From contig NZ_BEWL01000007.1 of NCBI RefSeq assembly GCF_002723915.1, positions 110,561 to 174,560 of the forward strand: a DNA stretch of 64,000 nucleotides, read 5' to 3'. Positions 9,114 through 20,770 of this stretch are shown here, piece by piece (the first letter of the stretch is position 1; every line of letters begins with the position of its first letter). The translations under genes were made by a program, and so were the position numbers. The notes beneath the pieces were generated by a model. That model was not told where the DNA came from. It saw nothing but the letters and a program-made list of their open reading frames with translations, and searched no databases. Source of the stretch: Gluconobacter albidus. Lineage in GTDB: Bacteria; Pseudomonadota; Alphaproteobacteria; Acetobacterales; Acetobacteraceae.

Positions 9114-10379
9114 TTACGCAGACTGCTCAGCGGGCTCGGACTTGCCTTTCCCATAAACATAGACCGGCTGCGCCTTGCTTTCGGCCACTTCACGGTTGAT
9201 GACGACTTCTTCCACGCCCTCAAGGCCGGGAAGATCGAACATCGTACCGAGCAGGATATTTTCCAGGATCGAGCGCAATCCGCGCGCACCGGTCTTGCGC
9301 TCGATGGCACGCTTGGCGATGGCCGCGAGTGCATCATCCGTGAAGGTCAGCTTGACGCCTTCCATCTCGAACAAACGACCATACTGCTTCACCAGAGCAT
9401 TCTTGGGCTTGCTCAGGATCTGGATCAGAGCAGATTCGTCCAGATCATTCAGAGCAGCGATCACCGGCAAACGGCCAATAAATTCGGGGATAAGGCCAAA
9501 TTTCAGCAGATCTTCCGGTTCAACGCTCTGAAGGATGGCTCCCAGACGCCGCTCATCCTCGGAACGCACATCTGCGCCAAACCCGATCCCCGAACCCTTG
9601 CCGCGAGCCGAGATAATCTTGTCCAGACCGGAGAACGCTCCGCCGCATATGAAGAGCATATTGGTCGTATCGACCTGCAGGAACTCCTGCTGCGGATGCT
9701 TGCGCCCACCCTGCGGCGGCACGGAAGCAACAGTGCCTTCCATGAGCTTCAGAAGCGCCTGCTGCACGCCTTCGCCCGAGACGTCACGGGTAATAGACGG
9801 ATTGTCGGATTTGCGGGAAATCTTGTCGATCTCGTCGATATAGACGATGCCGCGCTGCGCCCTGTCCACGTTATAGTCCGCGGACTGGAGCAGTTTGAGA
9901 ATGATGTTTTCCACGTCCTCGCCGACATATCCGGCTTCGGTCAGGGTCGTGGCATCAGCCATCGTGAAAGGTACGTCGAGAATACGGGCCAGCGTCTGGG
10001 CGAGCAGCGTCTTGCCCGAGCCTGTCGGACCAATCAGAAGGATGTTGGACTTCGCGATCTCGACATCGGAGCTCTTCGCGGCATGGGCGAGGCGCTTGTA
10101 GTGATTGTGAACCGCTACGGAAAGCGCACGCTTGGCCTCGAACTGACCGATCACGTAATCGTCAAGAACCTTGCAGATCTCCTTGGGCGTCGGAACACCA
10201 TCACGCGACTTCACGAGATGGGTCTTGTGCTCCTCACGGATGATATCCATGCACAGCTCGACGCATTCATCACAAATGAAGACCGTGGGACCCGCGATCA
10301 GCTTGCGGACTTCGTGCTGGGATTTCCCACAGAACGAGCAATACAGGGTGTTCTTGGAATCGCCGGATTTGTTGCTCAC
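9114..10379 (-). CDS. clpX: ATP-dependent Clp protease ATP-binding subunit ClpX
   Basis: AAA+ unfoldase that feeds substrates to ClpP. The N-terminal zinc-binding domain has CSFC and CDEC cysteine pairs (residues 14, 17, 36, 39), Walker A GPTGSGKT is at 117-124, and Walker B VYIDEIDK follows. The pore loop and sensor regions look complete. The chosen GTG start ([11 protein letters not shown], 421 residues) has a strong ribosome site, GGAAAGGAAG, just upstream. An in-frame GTG 24 bp earlier (10403) would place that site inside the gene. It lies downstream of clpP but is separated from it by a hairpin at 10502-10533, so it may have its own promoter. Confidence 0.97.
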   Translation of the reverse strand: MSNKSGDSKNTLYCSFCGKSQHEVRKLIAGPTVFICDECVELCMDIIREEHKTHLVKSRDGVPTPKEICKVLDDYVIGQFEAKRALSVAVHNHYKRLAHAAKSSDVEIAKSNILLIGPTGSGKTLLAQTLARILDVPFTMADATTLTEAGYVGEDVENIILKLLQSADYNVDRAQRGIVYIDEIDKISRKSDNPSITRDVSGEGVQQALLKLMEGTVASVPPQGGRKHPQQEFLQVDTTNMLFICGGAFSGLDKIISARGKGSGIGFGADVRSEDERRLGAILQSVEPEDLLKFGLIPEFIGRLPVIAALNDLDESALIQILSKPKNALVKQYGRLFEMEGVKLTFTDDALAAIAKRAIERKTGARGLRSILENILLGTMFDLPGLEGVEEVVINREVAESKAQPVYVYGKGKSEPAEQSA

Positions 10380-10501
10380 TGCTGCTTCCTTTCCCTTGCG
10401 CACGACATGACCGCATTCACGCAGCAGACATGCGAAAGAACTTTAACTTTAGGCCGAGGTCAAAGCCTTCGGCAACCCCGGAGCCTGAAAGCCCCAAGAC
10501 A

Positions 10502-10533
10502 CGAAAAGCGGCATATCGGGATGCCGCTTTTCG
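10502..10533 (-). terminator. Terminator after clpP
   Basis: A perfect 13-bp stem, CGAAAAGCGGCAT paired with ATGCCGCTTTTCG, closes a 6-base loop 42 bp downstream of the clpP stop. The arm ends give TTTTCGTGTCTT in the clpP direction. The hairpin is symmetrical and would also work on the other strand. It separates clpP from clpX. Confidence 0.7.
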
Positions 10534-10574
10534 GTTCCAAGAGGAGCATCAGGCTCCCCCGCGCTGGAAACGCC

Positions 10575-11222
10575 TTAACTCGGGTCTGCTGTCGTCTCAT
10601 GCGGATTACGCTCAACGACCTTGTCGATCAGGCCGAATTCGCGTGCTTCATGCGCCGAGAGATAGCTGTCACGCTCGAGCTTCTGCTCGATCTGTTCCAG
10701 TGTCTGACCGGTATGCTCGCGATAGATCTCGTTCAGGCGCTGACGGATAATGAGGATTTCGCGAGCCTGGATCTCGATGTCCGAAGCCTGCCCCTGCGCA
10801 CCGCCGGATGGCTGATGGACCATCACGCGAGCATTCGGAAGGGCGTAACGATGTCCTTTCTCGCCACCTGCGAGCAGCAGCGACCCCATGGAGGCAGCCT
10901 GACCGATACAGACGGTACTGACCGGGCAGCGGATATACTGCATGGTGTCATAGATCGCGAGACCGGCGGAGACGACACCGCCCGGGCTGTTGATATAAAA
11001 CGAGATTTCCTTGGTGGGATTGACGCTCTCAAGATAGAGAAGCTGCGCACAGATCAGGGAGGAAACCTGATCGTAAACGGGTCCGGTCAGGAAAATGATG
11101 CGCTCCTGAAGGAGACGCGAAAAGATGTCGAAAGCGCGCTCTCCGCGGGCAGTCTGCTCGACCACCATCGGCACCAGAGAGTTGCTCAACACCTCGAGGG
11201 GATCACGATCCCGAATGGCCAT
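10575..11222 (-). CDS. clpP: ATP-dependent Clp protease proteolytic subunit ClpP
   Basis: Serine peptidase whose tetradecamer barrel degrades proteins unfolded by ClpX or ClpA. The catalytic Ser111 is in [11 protein letters not shown] and His136 in [10 protein letters not shown]; the handle-helix region [11 protein letters not shown] is present. The length of 215 residues is normal, with a short processed N-terminus. It follows tig (134 bp) in the classic tig-clpP-clpX-lon order. Confidence 0.97.
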   Translation of the reverse strand: MAIRDRDPLEVLSNSLVPMVVEQTARGERAFDIFSRLLQERIIFLTGPVYDQVSSLICAQLLYLESVNPTKEISFYINSPGGVVSAGLAIYDTMQYIRCPVSTVCIGQAASMGSLLLAGGEKGHRYALPNARVMVHQPSGGAQGQASDIEIQAREILIIRQRLNEIYREHTGQTLEQIEQKLERDSYLSAHEAREFGLIDKVVERNPHETTADPS

Positions 11223-11308
11223 GCTGTCTGTTCCTCAATGCCCGATGGGCTTTCTTCTGCTCCCTAACATGGACCCGACATGGCGTTCCGTCAAAGGGAG
11301 CAGGCAGG

Positions 11309-11336
11309 AAAAAACGGGCACCCCGAAGAGTGCCCG
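11309..11336 (-). terminator. Rho-independent terminator of tig
   Basis: On the minus strand CGGGCAC-TCTTCGGG-GTGCCCG is followed immediately by TTTTTT, 20 bp after the tig stop codon. Stem, loop and U-tract are all canonical. Confidence 0.88.
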
Positions 11337-11356
11337 CTGGTTCCCCCGCCGAAAGA

Positions 11357-12688
11357 TCAGAGTTCGGCGGGCGGGATTTCTGCCAGTTCTTCCGGCGTCA
11401 CGTCCTTGTCGGTGACGTCGGCCAGCTCGATCAGGTAATCGACGACCTTGTTTTCCAGAATCGGGCCACGGAGCCCTTCGACGGCCTGCGGGTTCTTGGA
11501 GAAGAACTCGAAAACCATCTGTTCCTGACCCGGATAACGCTGCGCTTCCTGCTGCATTGCACCCAGAAGCTCTTCACGGGAAACCTGAATCTCCTGCTTG
11601 CGGCCGATTTCAGCCAGCAGCAGACCCAGCTTCACGCGACGCTCTGCAATGCGGCGGTAGTCGGTCTTGAGGGTCTCTTCGTCCTTGCCAGCATCTTCCT
11701 CGTCCAGACGACCGGCCTTGCGGTCTTCTTCGACGCGGGCCCAGATCTGGTTGAACTCGGCGTCAACCATGCTGGACGGTGCTTCGAAGTCTGTCTTCTC
11801 GGACAGGGCATCCAGAAGATCGCGCTTGATGCGCAGACGCGAGAGCTGCTGGTATTCGCCTTCAGCCTGCTCGGTGATGATCTTGCGGATCTGCTCGAGG
11901 TTCTCGAAACCGATCGTCTTGGCAAGCTCGTCGTCGATGGCCGGATCAACAGCCTTCTTCAGGGACTTCGCCTTGATGTCGAAGGTCACGGCCTTGCCGG
12001 CCAGCTCTTCAGCCTGATAATCGGCCGGGAACGTCACGTTGATAACGCGCTCTTCGCCAGCCTTCATGTCTTCCATCTGCTCGGCGAAGCCGGGGATGAA
12101 GCCTTCGCCGCCGATTTCGACATTCACATCGTCAGCCGTGCCACCATCGAACGGCGTGCCATCCAGCTTGCCCACGAAATCAACACAGACGACATCACCT
12201 TTGGCGGCCGGACGGTCTTCTTCGATCGTCTCGAACTTGCGGCTGCGACGGGCCACGTCGTTCAGGGCCTTCTCAACGGTCTCTTCGCTGACCTTCGCAC
12301 CGAGGCGTGTCAGCTTGAGGCCGGACAGATCCGGAACCGTGATTTCGGGAAGGACTTCGGTTTCAATCTTGAACTCGAGATCCTTGCCGTCTTCGATAGC
12401 AGAGGTCACTTCGACCTTCGGCTGCATGGCCGGGCGGACCTTCTGCTCTTCGAACACTTTAGCCGTCGCGTCGTTGACGATTTCTTCAAGCAGTTCCGCA
12501 TTCACGGAATCGCTGTAACGCTGCTTGACGAGGGAAGCCGGCACCTTGCCCGGACGGAAGCCGGGAAGCTTGATCGTCTTGGCGACTTCAGCGAGTCGTG
12601 CATCGCGGCGGGCCTGCAGGTCAGCAGACGGGACAACGACGGTGAAGGCGCGCTTAAGTCCTTCGTTGAGCGTGGGCGTAACCTGCAT
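11357..12688 (-). CDS. tig: Trigger factor
   Basis: Ribosome-associated chaperone and peptidyl-prolyl isomerase that meets nascent chains at the exit tunnel. The N-terminal ribosome-binding domain carries the signature PGFRPGKVP near residues 42-50. A central FKBP-like domain (about 155-245, with DFVGKLDGTPFDGG) and a helical C-terminal chaperone arm follow. The start at MQVTPTLNEG gives 443 residues with an AGAGGA ribosome site. A longer in-frame reading runs into tRNA-Leu and is rejected. It heads the tig-clpP-clpX-lon cluster and ends at a strong terminator. Confidence 0.96.
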   Translation of the reverse strand: MQVTPTLNEGLKRAFTVVVPSADLQARRDARLAEVAKTIKLPGFRPGKVPASLVKQRYSDSVNAELLEEIVNDATAKVFEEQKVRPAMQPKVEVTSAIEDGKDLEFKIETEVLPEITVPDLSGLKLTRLGAKVSEETVEKALNDVARRSRKFETIEEDRPAAKGDVVCVDFVGKLDGTPFDGGTADDVNVEIGGEGFIPGFAEQMEDMKAGEERVINVTFPADYQAEELAGKAVTFDIKAKSLKKAVDPAIDDELAKTIGFENLEQIRKIITEQAEGEYQQLSRLRIKRDLLDALSEKTDFEAPSSMVDAEFNQIWARVEEDRKAGRLDEEDAGKDEETLKTDYRRIAERRVKLGLLLAEIGRKQEIQVSREELLGAMQQEAQRYPGQEQMVFEFFSKNPQAVEGLRGPILENKVVDYLIELADVTDKDVTPEELAEIPPAEL

Positions 12689-12747
12689 GAGCCAGGCGAT
12701 CCTCTCGGTCGGTAGGTTGGTCAAATCTCTTTCTCGGGAAGCCGGGT

Positions 12748-12832
<85 letters not shown>

Positions 12833-12900
12833 AGCGCTCGGCTTCCTGGCTCGTGTTACCGAACCTCGGAAGCGCGGCCTTTAGCGCATGAAACGCGACT

Positions 12901-14370
12901 TCACAACAGGGAGCCGACCGCCTTTTTGCGTCCAGCCTCCTGCGCGAGGCGTGTGGCGGTCGCACGGGCCGGACCGAGCGGCAGGTCCAGATCCTCCGCC
13001 ACAGGCCAGCCGCCATGGGCTTTCCCGGCTTCAATTCCCGCTTCGCCATGTAGCCACACGCCAGCACAGCAGCCTTCCCAGACGTCCATCCCTGCGGCCA
13101 GCAAGGCGGCGATCACACCCGTCAGCGTGTCACCCGAGCCTGCGGTCGCCAGAGCAGAAGACGCATGGGTATTGATGGCGACGCGCCCGTCAGGCGCCGC
13201 GATCAGGGTATCGGGCCCTTTCATCACAATGACAGCATCAAGGCGTTTTGCAGCCTCGCGAGCGGCGTCGATCCGACTGCCTTCAACGGGGCCAAACAGC
13301 TTCCGGAACTCTCCGATATGGGGCGTGATGGCCGCAACACCTTTCAGGCGCGTGAGATCGCCGGCACCCCAGGTCAGCGCCCCGGCATCAGCGAGGACCA
13401 TGCGACCGGACTTCAGAAGCTGTGGCAGGGTTGCCGCGACTTCCCCTTCGGTCAGACCAGGTCCACAGATCCAAACTTTGCGTCGGGCATCTTCCAGCAA
13501 CTCAGCGAGGGGTGCTCCATCCACAATCAGGCTGGGATCGCCGAGTCGATAAGCCGGAGCGCCCTCACCCGCCGAGATCCTGACCAGCCCCGCGCCGCTT
13601 CGTCGGGCCGCTCCCGCCGCGAGACGGGTCGCGCCCGGCATTTCAGTTCCACCACACAGGCTGACGACCCCGCGGTGATATTTGTAATCGCCCTCACCCG
13701 AGATCGGGAGGCTCCACAGGCCGGGCTCATTATGCTGGATGGCAGGGTCGATCCCATCCCAGGCACGCTCGGGCATACCGATATCGACGCAGATCACTTC
13801 GCCACACAGACCGGCGCCAGGTTGCAGGAAATGACCGGGACGCGGGCGAACAAAAGTCACCGTAAAATGACAGCCGCGCGCCCGGCCAAGAATTTCACCC
13901 GATGCCCCCGAAACTCCACTGGGCATATCGATCGCAACAACCTGAGGAGCCGCAGCAAGAACGGAAGCAGTCTCGTCCGAAACAGGTCGTTTCAGCCCAG
14001 AGCCGAAGACCGCATCCACCACCAGATCCGCACGCCCGACCTCTTCAGACGTGAACGGAACCACTGGCCCCGTCCAGCGGTCAGCCATTTCGGCTGCGGG
14101 CGTGCCGGATCTGGGGCTGGAGAGAGCAGCCACACGGACCGGCCAGCCCCAGCGCGCCAGATGACAGGCAACGACATAGCCATCGCCGCCATTGTTTCCC
14201 GGCCCGCAGGCCACGGTGACGCGACACGGCGAAAAACGGTTGCGTATGATGCGTGCAACGGCCCACCCGGCGTTTTCCATCAGAAGCACGGGCGTAAGGA
14301 TGGCTGCGGCCGCACGGTCCATCCGGTCGCTTTCCTCGGGAAGCAGCAGAGCAAAAGGATAGCGGGACAT
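12901..14370 (-). CDS. nnr: Bifunctional NAD(P)HX epimerase/dehydratase
   Basis: Repairs hydrated NADH and NADPH. The N-terminal YjeF_N epimerase domain (about 1-210) includes VACGPGNNGGDGYV, and the C-terminal ribokinase-like dehydratase domain (about 220-480) includes AGSGDTLTGVIAALL, the nucleotide-binding motif. At 489 residues it is the usual fused bacterial form. The start MSRYPFALLLPEESDRMD is preferred because GCAGGAGA precedes it at suitable spacing. An in-frame ATG at 14400 adds ten residues and has no clear ribosome site. It is divergent from the small membrane protein gene at 14553. Confidence 0.92.
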   Translation of the reverse strand: MSRYPFALLLPEESDRMDRAAAAILTPVLLMENAGWAVARIIRNRFSPCRVTVACGPGNNGGDGYVVACHLARWGWPVRVAALSSPRSGTPAAEMADRWTGPVVPFTSEEVGRADLVVDAVFGSGLKRPVSDETASVLAAAPQVVAIDMPSGVSGASGEILGRARGCHFTVTFVRPRPGHFLQPGAGLCGEVICVDIGMPERAWDGIDPAIQHNEPGLWSLPISGEGDYKYHRGVVSLCGGTEMPGATRLAAGAARRSGAGLVRISAGEGAPAYRLGDPSLIVDGAPLAELLEDARRKVWICGPGLTEGEVAATLPQLLKSGRMVLADAGALTWGAGDLTRLKGVAAITPHIGEFRKLFGPVEGSRIDAAREAAKRLDAVIVMKGPDTLIAAPDGRVAINTHASSALATAGSGDTLTGVIAALLAAGMDVWEGCCAGVWLHGEAGIEAGKAHGGWPVAEDLDLPLGPARATATRLAQEAGRKKAVGSLL

Positions 14371-14552
14371 ATCGAGGCAATCTCCTGCCGGACTCATCAT
14401 GCAAAAGCGTAAGCCGCTTCTGCGCTGTCCGGTTTACAATGACACTTTTGCAATCACTCTGGCGCAATGAGGGGTGCGTCAGGTATTCAGGGGAAACGCA
14501 TTTCGGGAATGATCTTTCCCTCTCTTTCAATTTTCAACCCTGACGAGGATCA

Positions 14553-15005
14553 ATGACAGGATCGATCATCTGGAGCCTCGTGCTCGCAATTCACGTACTG
14601 TGCATGACCTATTGGGTTGGCGGTTCGATCTATTCGACCCTGGTCGTTCGTTCCACAGTCGGGCTGCTTGACCCCGGACCGCGCAATTCAGTGCTGCTTC
14701 AGGGCTATACGCGCTTTTTCCGCGGCCTGTATCAGGTTGTACCGTTTTCGCTGCTGAGCGGCTGGGGGCTGGTTTTTCATGAAGGTGGATTTGCCGCGGT
14801 ACCCTGGCCCGTCAATGCGATGCAGCTTCTGGGGCTGGTCATGGCAGTGGTTTTCATCCTGACCGTTCAGGGCCCCTTCCGCCGCGCACGCCGGGCCATG
14901 CGCCCCCAGCCTGCCCTGTTCGATACGCTGCGCAGCCGCACTGCAATCATGGCGGCACTGGGTGTCCTGACCATCCTTGTCGCCGCAATGGCACGCGGCA
15001 TCTGA
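14553..15005 (+). CDS. Four-helix membrane protein, CopD/DUF2269-like
   Basis: Predicted inner-membrane protein of 150 residues with hydrophobic segments at about 5-30, 58-76, 85-106 and 130-148. The N-terminal helix carries His14 and the sequence TYWVGG, reminiscent of the CopD/DUF2269 group of small membrane proteins, some of which bind haem or copper. The match is by pattern only, and function is unknown. A ribosome site, GACGAGGA, precedes the ATG. An inverted repeat just past the stop (15014-15042) may end transcription. Confidence 0.7.
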   Translation: MTGSIIWSLVLAIHVLCMTYWVGGSIYSTLVVRSTVGLLDPGPRNSVLLQGYTRFFRGLYQVVPFSLLSGWGLVFHEGGFAAVPWPVNAMQLLGLVMAVVFILTVQGPFRRARRAMRPQPALFDTLRSRTAIMAALGVLTILVAAMARGI

Positions 15006-15013
15006 AATCGTAT

Positions 15014-15042
15014 GCGATACGGCGCTTTTAGGGCCGTATCGC
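15014..15042 (+). terminator. Candidate terminator after small membrane protein gene
   Basis: GCGATACGGC and GCCGTATCGC form a 10-bp perfect stem with a 9-base loop, 8 bp past the stop codon at 15005. Only TT follows the stem, so intrinsic termination would be weak. Confidence 0.45.
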
Positions 15043-15128
15043 TTGCCATTTCCGCCATTTGTCGATAACGCACCAGTTATAGCTGCGGGTCACTGCCCCG
15101 CCCTCAACTCCGGCCCGCATCCATTGGG

Positions 15129-17520
<2,392 letters not shown>

Positions 17521-17528
<8 letters not shown>

Positions 17529-18846
17529 TACCTTGACCGGAGTTGCAGAACTCCGGATTGAAGGACTGGGTGCGGCAGGCGACGGCGTTGCGCATCTTGA
17601 TGGCCAGAGCGTCTTCATTCCGGGCACACTGCCCGGAGAAGAAATTCGAGTCCGCCTTGCTTCCGGCCATCCTGAGCTGATTGAAATCGTTCACTCATCT
17701 CCCGAGCGCGTAACGCCACCCTGCGACCTGTTTGGTGAGTGCGGCGGCTGTGCGTTGCAGCATCTTTCCCTCCCAGCTCTGCTGGAATGGAAGTCGCAGC
17801 GCGTCCTCCAGGCCCTGACCGCCGCTGGTTTTACAGATCTGCCACCGGCACGGATGTTCCAGACAGCGCCTGAAACACGACGGCGGATGGATTTTGCTGT
17901 CCAGCGTGTGCCGGGTGGCGTGATCATCGGGCTGCACCGCCGCAACGGCGATCCCGTGGACATGACGGAATGTCGTGTTCTCCACCCAGCGATTTTTGGA
18001 CTTCTCGCGCCTTTGCGCGACGTTCTGGGCAGCTTGGGAGCCCTGACAGGCCGCGGCAGCCTGATGGTCAACCTACTGGACAGCGGCCCGGACCTGACAC
18101 TTCAGACATCTGCTCCACTGACGAGTGCAGACCGTATCAAGCTTGCGGCCTTTGCACGCGAGCACGATCTATCACGAATTTCCTGGCAGGACCCGAAAGA
18201 TCTGGGCATCGAAACGGTAGCCCAGTTTGGGGCTGTGCGGGAAAACTTCGGTGGTGTGACTGTCTCGCCACCCCCTTCGGCATTCCTTCAGGCAGCGGCG
18301 GACGCAGAGAAAGCCATTGTCACAGCCGTTCTGGACGGTCTGCCGTCGCTGAACAAAAAGGACGTGACGGTCGAACTGTTTGCCGGTTGTGGCACACTCA
18401 CCTTTCCGATGTCGGAGAAGGGCCGGGTCATGGCCTATGAGGGCAATCTGGCCGCGGCGAACTGCCTCAAGGCGGCAGCTGGCGGTCGACGCGTGGATGG
18501 TTTTTATCGTGATCTTGGGCGTCAACCCCTGCTCCCGCATGATCTGAAATCAACGCGGGCTGTCGTCTTGGACCCGCCTTATGCAGGCGCAGGTGCGCAG
18601 ACTGTGCCTCTGGCAAAGTCTGCTGTGCCGGATATCGTGTATGTGAGCTGCAATCCTGCCGCGCTTGAAAAAGACGGCAAAGCTTTGTGGAACGCAGGAT
18701 TTTCAGTCGTTGGTCTGACCATCGTGGACCAGTTCCTGTGGTCCACGGAAGTCGAAGCCGTAGTGGTGCTATCGCGTGATGTGAAGCGGATCAGACGTGA
18801 AAACTCTCGCCGCAGCCACAACGACCCTTCTCGTTCGGATTCCTGA
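17521..18846 (+). CDS. TrmA/RlmD-family RNA (uracil-5-)-methyltransferase
   Basis: SAM-dependent methyltransferase predicted to make 5-methyluridine in rRNA or tRNA. It has an N-terminal TRAM domain (about 1-58), then the [4Fe-4S] cysteines C68, C74 and C77 (CDLFGECGGC) and a fourth in MTECRV. The SAM site includes ELFAGCGTLTF. DPPYAGAG and VYVSCNP carry the catalytic residues. The ATG at 17521 overlaps the helicase stop by 8 bp, suggesting coupling, and gives 441 residues. Its last 56 bp overlap the sufA 3' end on the opposite strand. RlmC, RlmD or TrmA specificity cannot be assigned from sequence alone. Confidence 0.9.
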
Positions 18847-19147
18847 ACGTAAAGCCGGATTCGAGGTCTTTGACCTCGTAATCCATTACAGTACCGGTCA
18901 GGAACAGGGTGGCCTTGCGGTCCACCAGCAGGGTCACGCCCTGATCCTCGACCCGCTCGTCGGCAGGCTGCGGGTCTGTGACGAAATTCATTTCGTAAGA
19001 CAGTCCCGAGCAGCCGCGCGTCCCCACGCTGATGCGCAGGAGCTGGCCCTGATGAGAGCCTTCATAAAGGGCTTTCAGACGTCTTGCAGCCTGATCTGAA
19101 ACAGTCATGAGAGCAGGCAGCGGGCGACGCGTTGCAACATCGGACAT
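18791..19147 (-). CDS. sufA: Iron-sulfur cluster carrier SufA/IscA family
   Basis: A-type carrier that receives clusters from SufBCD and passes them to apoproteins. The three conserved cysteines are present in GTRGCSGLSY and the C-terminal GRCGCGESFHV. The start MSDVATRRPL gives 118 residues and falls 16 bp after sufT; an upstream in-frame ATG at 19195 lies within sufT and is rejected. It is the last gene of the SUF operon. Its 3' end overlaps the convergent RNA methyltransferase by 56 bp, and no terminator is visible beyond it. Confidence 0.93.
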   Translation of the reverse strand: MSDVATRRPLPALMTVSDQAARRLKALYEGSHQGQLLRISVGTRGCSGLSYEMNFVTDPQPADERVEDQGVTLLVDRKATLFLTGTVMDYEVKDLESGFTFRNPNEKGRCGCGESFHV

Positions 19148-19163
19148 GATGGTTTTTTCCGGA

Positions 19164-19532
19164 TCAGAACATGTTGAGGGCAAGACGGGCATCATCGCTC
19201 ATACGGCTCATATCCCACGGCGGATCCCAGACGATCTCGATCGTCGCCTGAGTGACGCCCGGAACATGCGACACGGCATCGCGCACCATCTCGGGCAGTT
19301 CCTGCGCGCTGGGACAGTTCGGCGCCGTCAGCGTCATTTCCATATGGACGCGACCGTCGTCGTGCAGGTCAATCGCGTAGATCAGGCCAAGTTCGTAGAC
19401 ATTCACCGGAATTTCCGGGTCATAAACCGTGGCGATGGCGGCAATAACCTCCTCCTGATCCGGCGCGGTTCCGGTGGCGGGAACGCAGGCTGTGTCTTCA
19501 CTGGTGGGGATATCGGTCATGGCTACACTCAT
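19164..19532 (-). CDS. sufT: SUF assembly protein SufT (MIP18/DUF59 family)
   Basis: Small MIP18-family (DUF59) protein of 122 residues with YDPEIPVNVYELGLIY and LTAPNCPSAQELP, the family signatures, including the conserved Cys. Homologs assist Fe-S cluster delivery. The start overlaps the sufS stop by 4 bp (ATGA), so it is part of the operon. Confidence 0.92.
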   Translation of the reverse strand: MSVAMTDIPTSEDTACVPATGTAPDQEEVIAAIATVYDPEIPVNVYELGLIYAIDLHDDGRVHMEMTLTAPNCPSAQELPEMVRDAVSHVPGVTQATIEIVWDPPWDMSRMSDDARLALNMF

Positions 19533-20770
19533 GTGAGCATCATCCGGGCCCGTTCAAGGCCTTCGATAAACGTGTCGATTTCATCGGTCGTGGTATAGAT
19601 GCCGAAGCTGGCACGCGCTGTTGCCTGCACGCCCAGACGCCGGACCAGCGGCTCCGCACAATGCTGCCCCGCACGGATGGCGATTCCCAACTGGTCGAGC
19701 AGCGTCGCCAGATCATGCGGGTGTGCGCCATCCATGACGAAGGAAATCACGCCGCCTCGCTCCTGCGGCTCCCCCAGAACACGCAGGCTGTTGATTCCAC
19801 GCATTTTTTCCAATGCGTAGCGGGTGAGTTCCGCTTCATGGCGGGAGATGGCTTCATAGCCGATCTCTTCCACGAAGCGGACAGCAGCCCCCAGACCAAT
19901 AGTTTCCAGAATGGCCGGCGTTCCGGCTTCAAACTTGTGCGGAACATGCGCCCAAGTGGCGCGCTCGAACGACACGGTCTCGATCATGTCACCGCCACCC
20001 ATGAAAGGCGGCATGGCGTCCAGAAGCTCCATTCTGCCCCAGAGCACACCGATGCCTGTGGGACCATAGAGCTTGTGCCCGGTGAAGGTGAAGAAATCCG
20101 CGCCGAGGTCCTGCACATCAATCCTGCGATGCACGACAGACTGCGACCCATCCAGCAGAATGCGCGCGCCGTAAGCATGGGCAATGTCCGCAAGCTTGCG
20201 AGCCGGCGTGATGGTCCCAAGCACGTTGGACATATGCGTGATGGCCACAAGCGCCACTTTGCCATCCGACAAAAGCGCCTCATAGGCATCCAGATCAATG
20301 TCGCCAGCGTCATTGATGGGCGCGACCCGCAGATCAATCCCCGCCCGGTCCCGCAGCATGAGCCAGGGCACGATATTGGCGTGGTGTTCCAGTTCGGAAA
20401 TCAGAACCGCCTGCCCTGGCTTCAGCAGACTGCCGAAACTGTAGGCCACGAGGTTGATCGCCTCGGTGCTGTTGCGGGTGAAAACGATTTCATGGTGGTC
20501 AGGAGCATTGAGAAGACGGGCAACGTCATGACGGGCGCGCTCATAGGCTTCCGTCGTGCGTTCACTCATCCAGTGCAGGCCACGATGAATATTGGCATAC
20601 TGGTGATAGGCCGCATCCCGCATAGCCTCGATCACGGCATCCGGTTTCTGCGAAGATGCCGCACTATCGAGGAAAACCAGCGGGCGGCCATGAACGGTTT
20701 CGTTCAGGATCGGAAAATGGGCGCGGATTTCAGCCGTTGTTTTTCCGGACGGGGTGCTGCTGCCGATCAT
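19529..20770 (-). CDS. sufS: Cysteine desulfurase SufS
   Basis: PLP enzyme that takes sulfur from cysteine as a persulfide for cluster assembly. The PLP lysine is in FTGHKLYGPTGIG, and the active-site cysteine loop RAGQHCAEPLVRRLGV places it in the group II (SufS/CsdA) class. At 413 residues it is full length. It overlaps both sufD and sufT by 4 bp. No sufE or sufU, which usually activate SufS, is present in this operon. Confidence 0.96.
   Translation of the reverse strand: MIGSSTPSGKTTAEIRAHFPILNETVHGRPLVFLDSAASSQKPDAVIEAMRDAAYHQYANIHRGLHWMSERTTEAYERARHDVARLLNAPDHHEIVFTRNSTEAINLVAYSFGSLLKPGQAVLISELEHHANIVPWLMLRDRAGIDLRVAPINDAGDIDLDAYEALLSDGKVALVAITHMSNVLGTITPARKLADIAHAYGARILLDGSQSVVHRRIDVQDLGADFFTFTGHKLYGPTGIGVLWGRMELLDAMPPFMGGGDMIETVSFERATWAHVPHKFEAGTPAILETIGLGAAVRFVEEIGYEAISRHEAELTRYALEKMRGINSLRVLGEPQERGGVISFVMDGAHPHDLATLLDQLGIAIRAGQHCAEPLVRRLGVQATARASFGIYTTTDEIDTFIEGLERARMMLT

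Noticed and set aside
9045..11267. A 740-codon plus-strand frame opposite clpX and clpP
   Set aside because: It crosses two real genes and a terminator hairpin, and has no recognisable motif.
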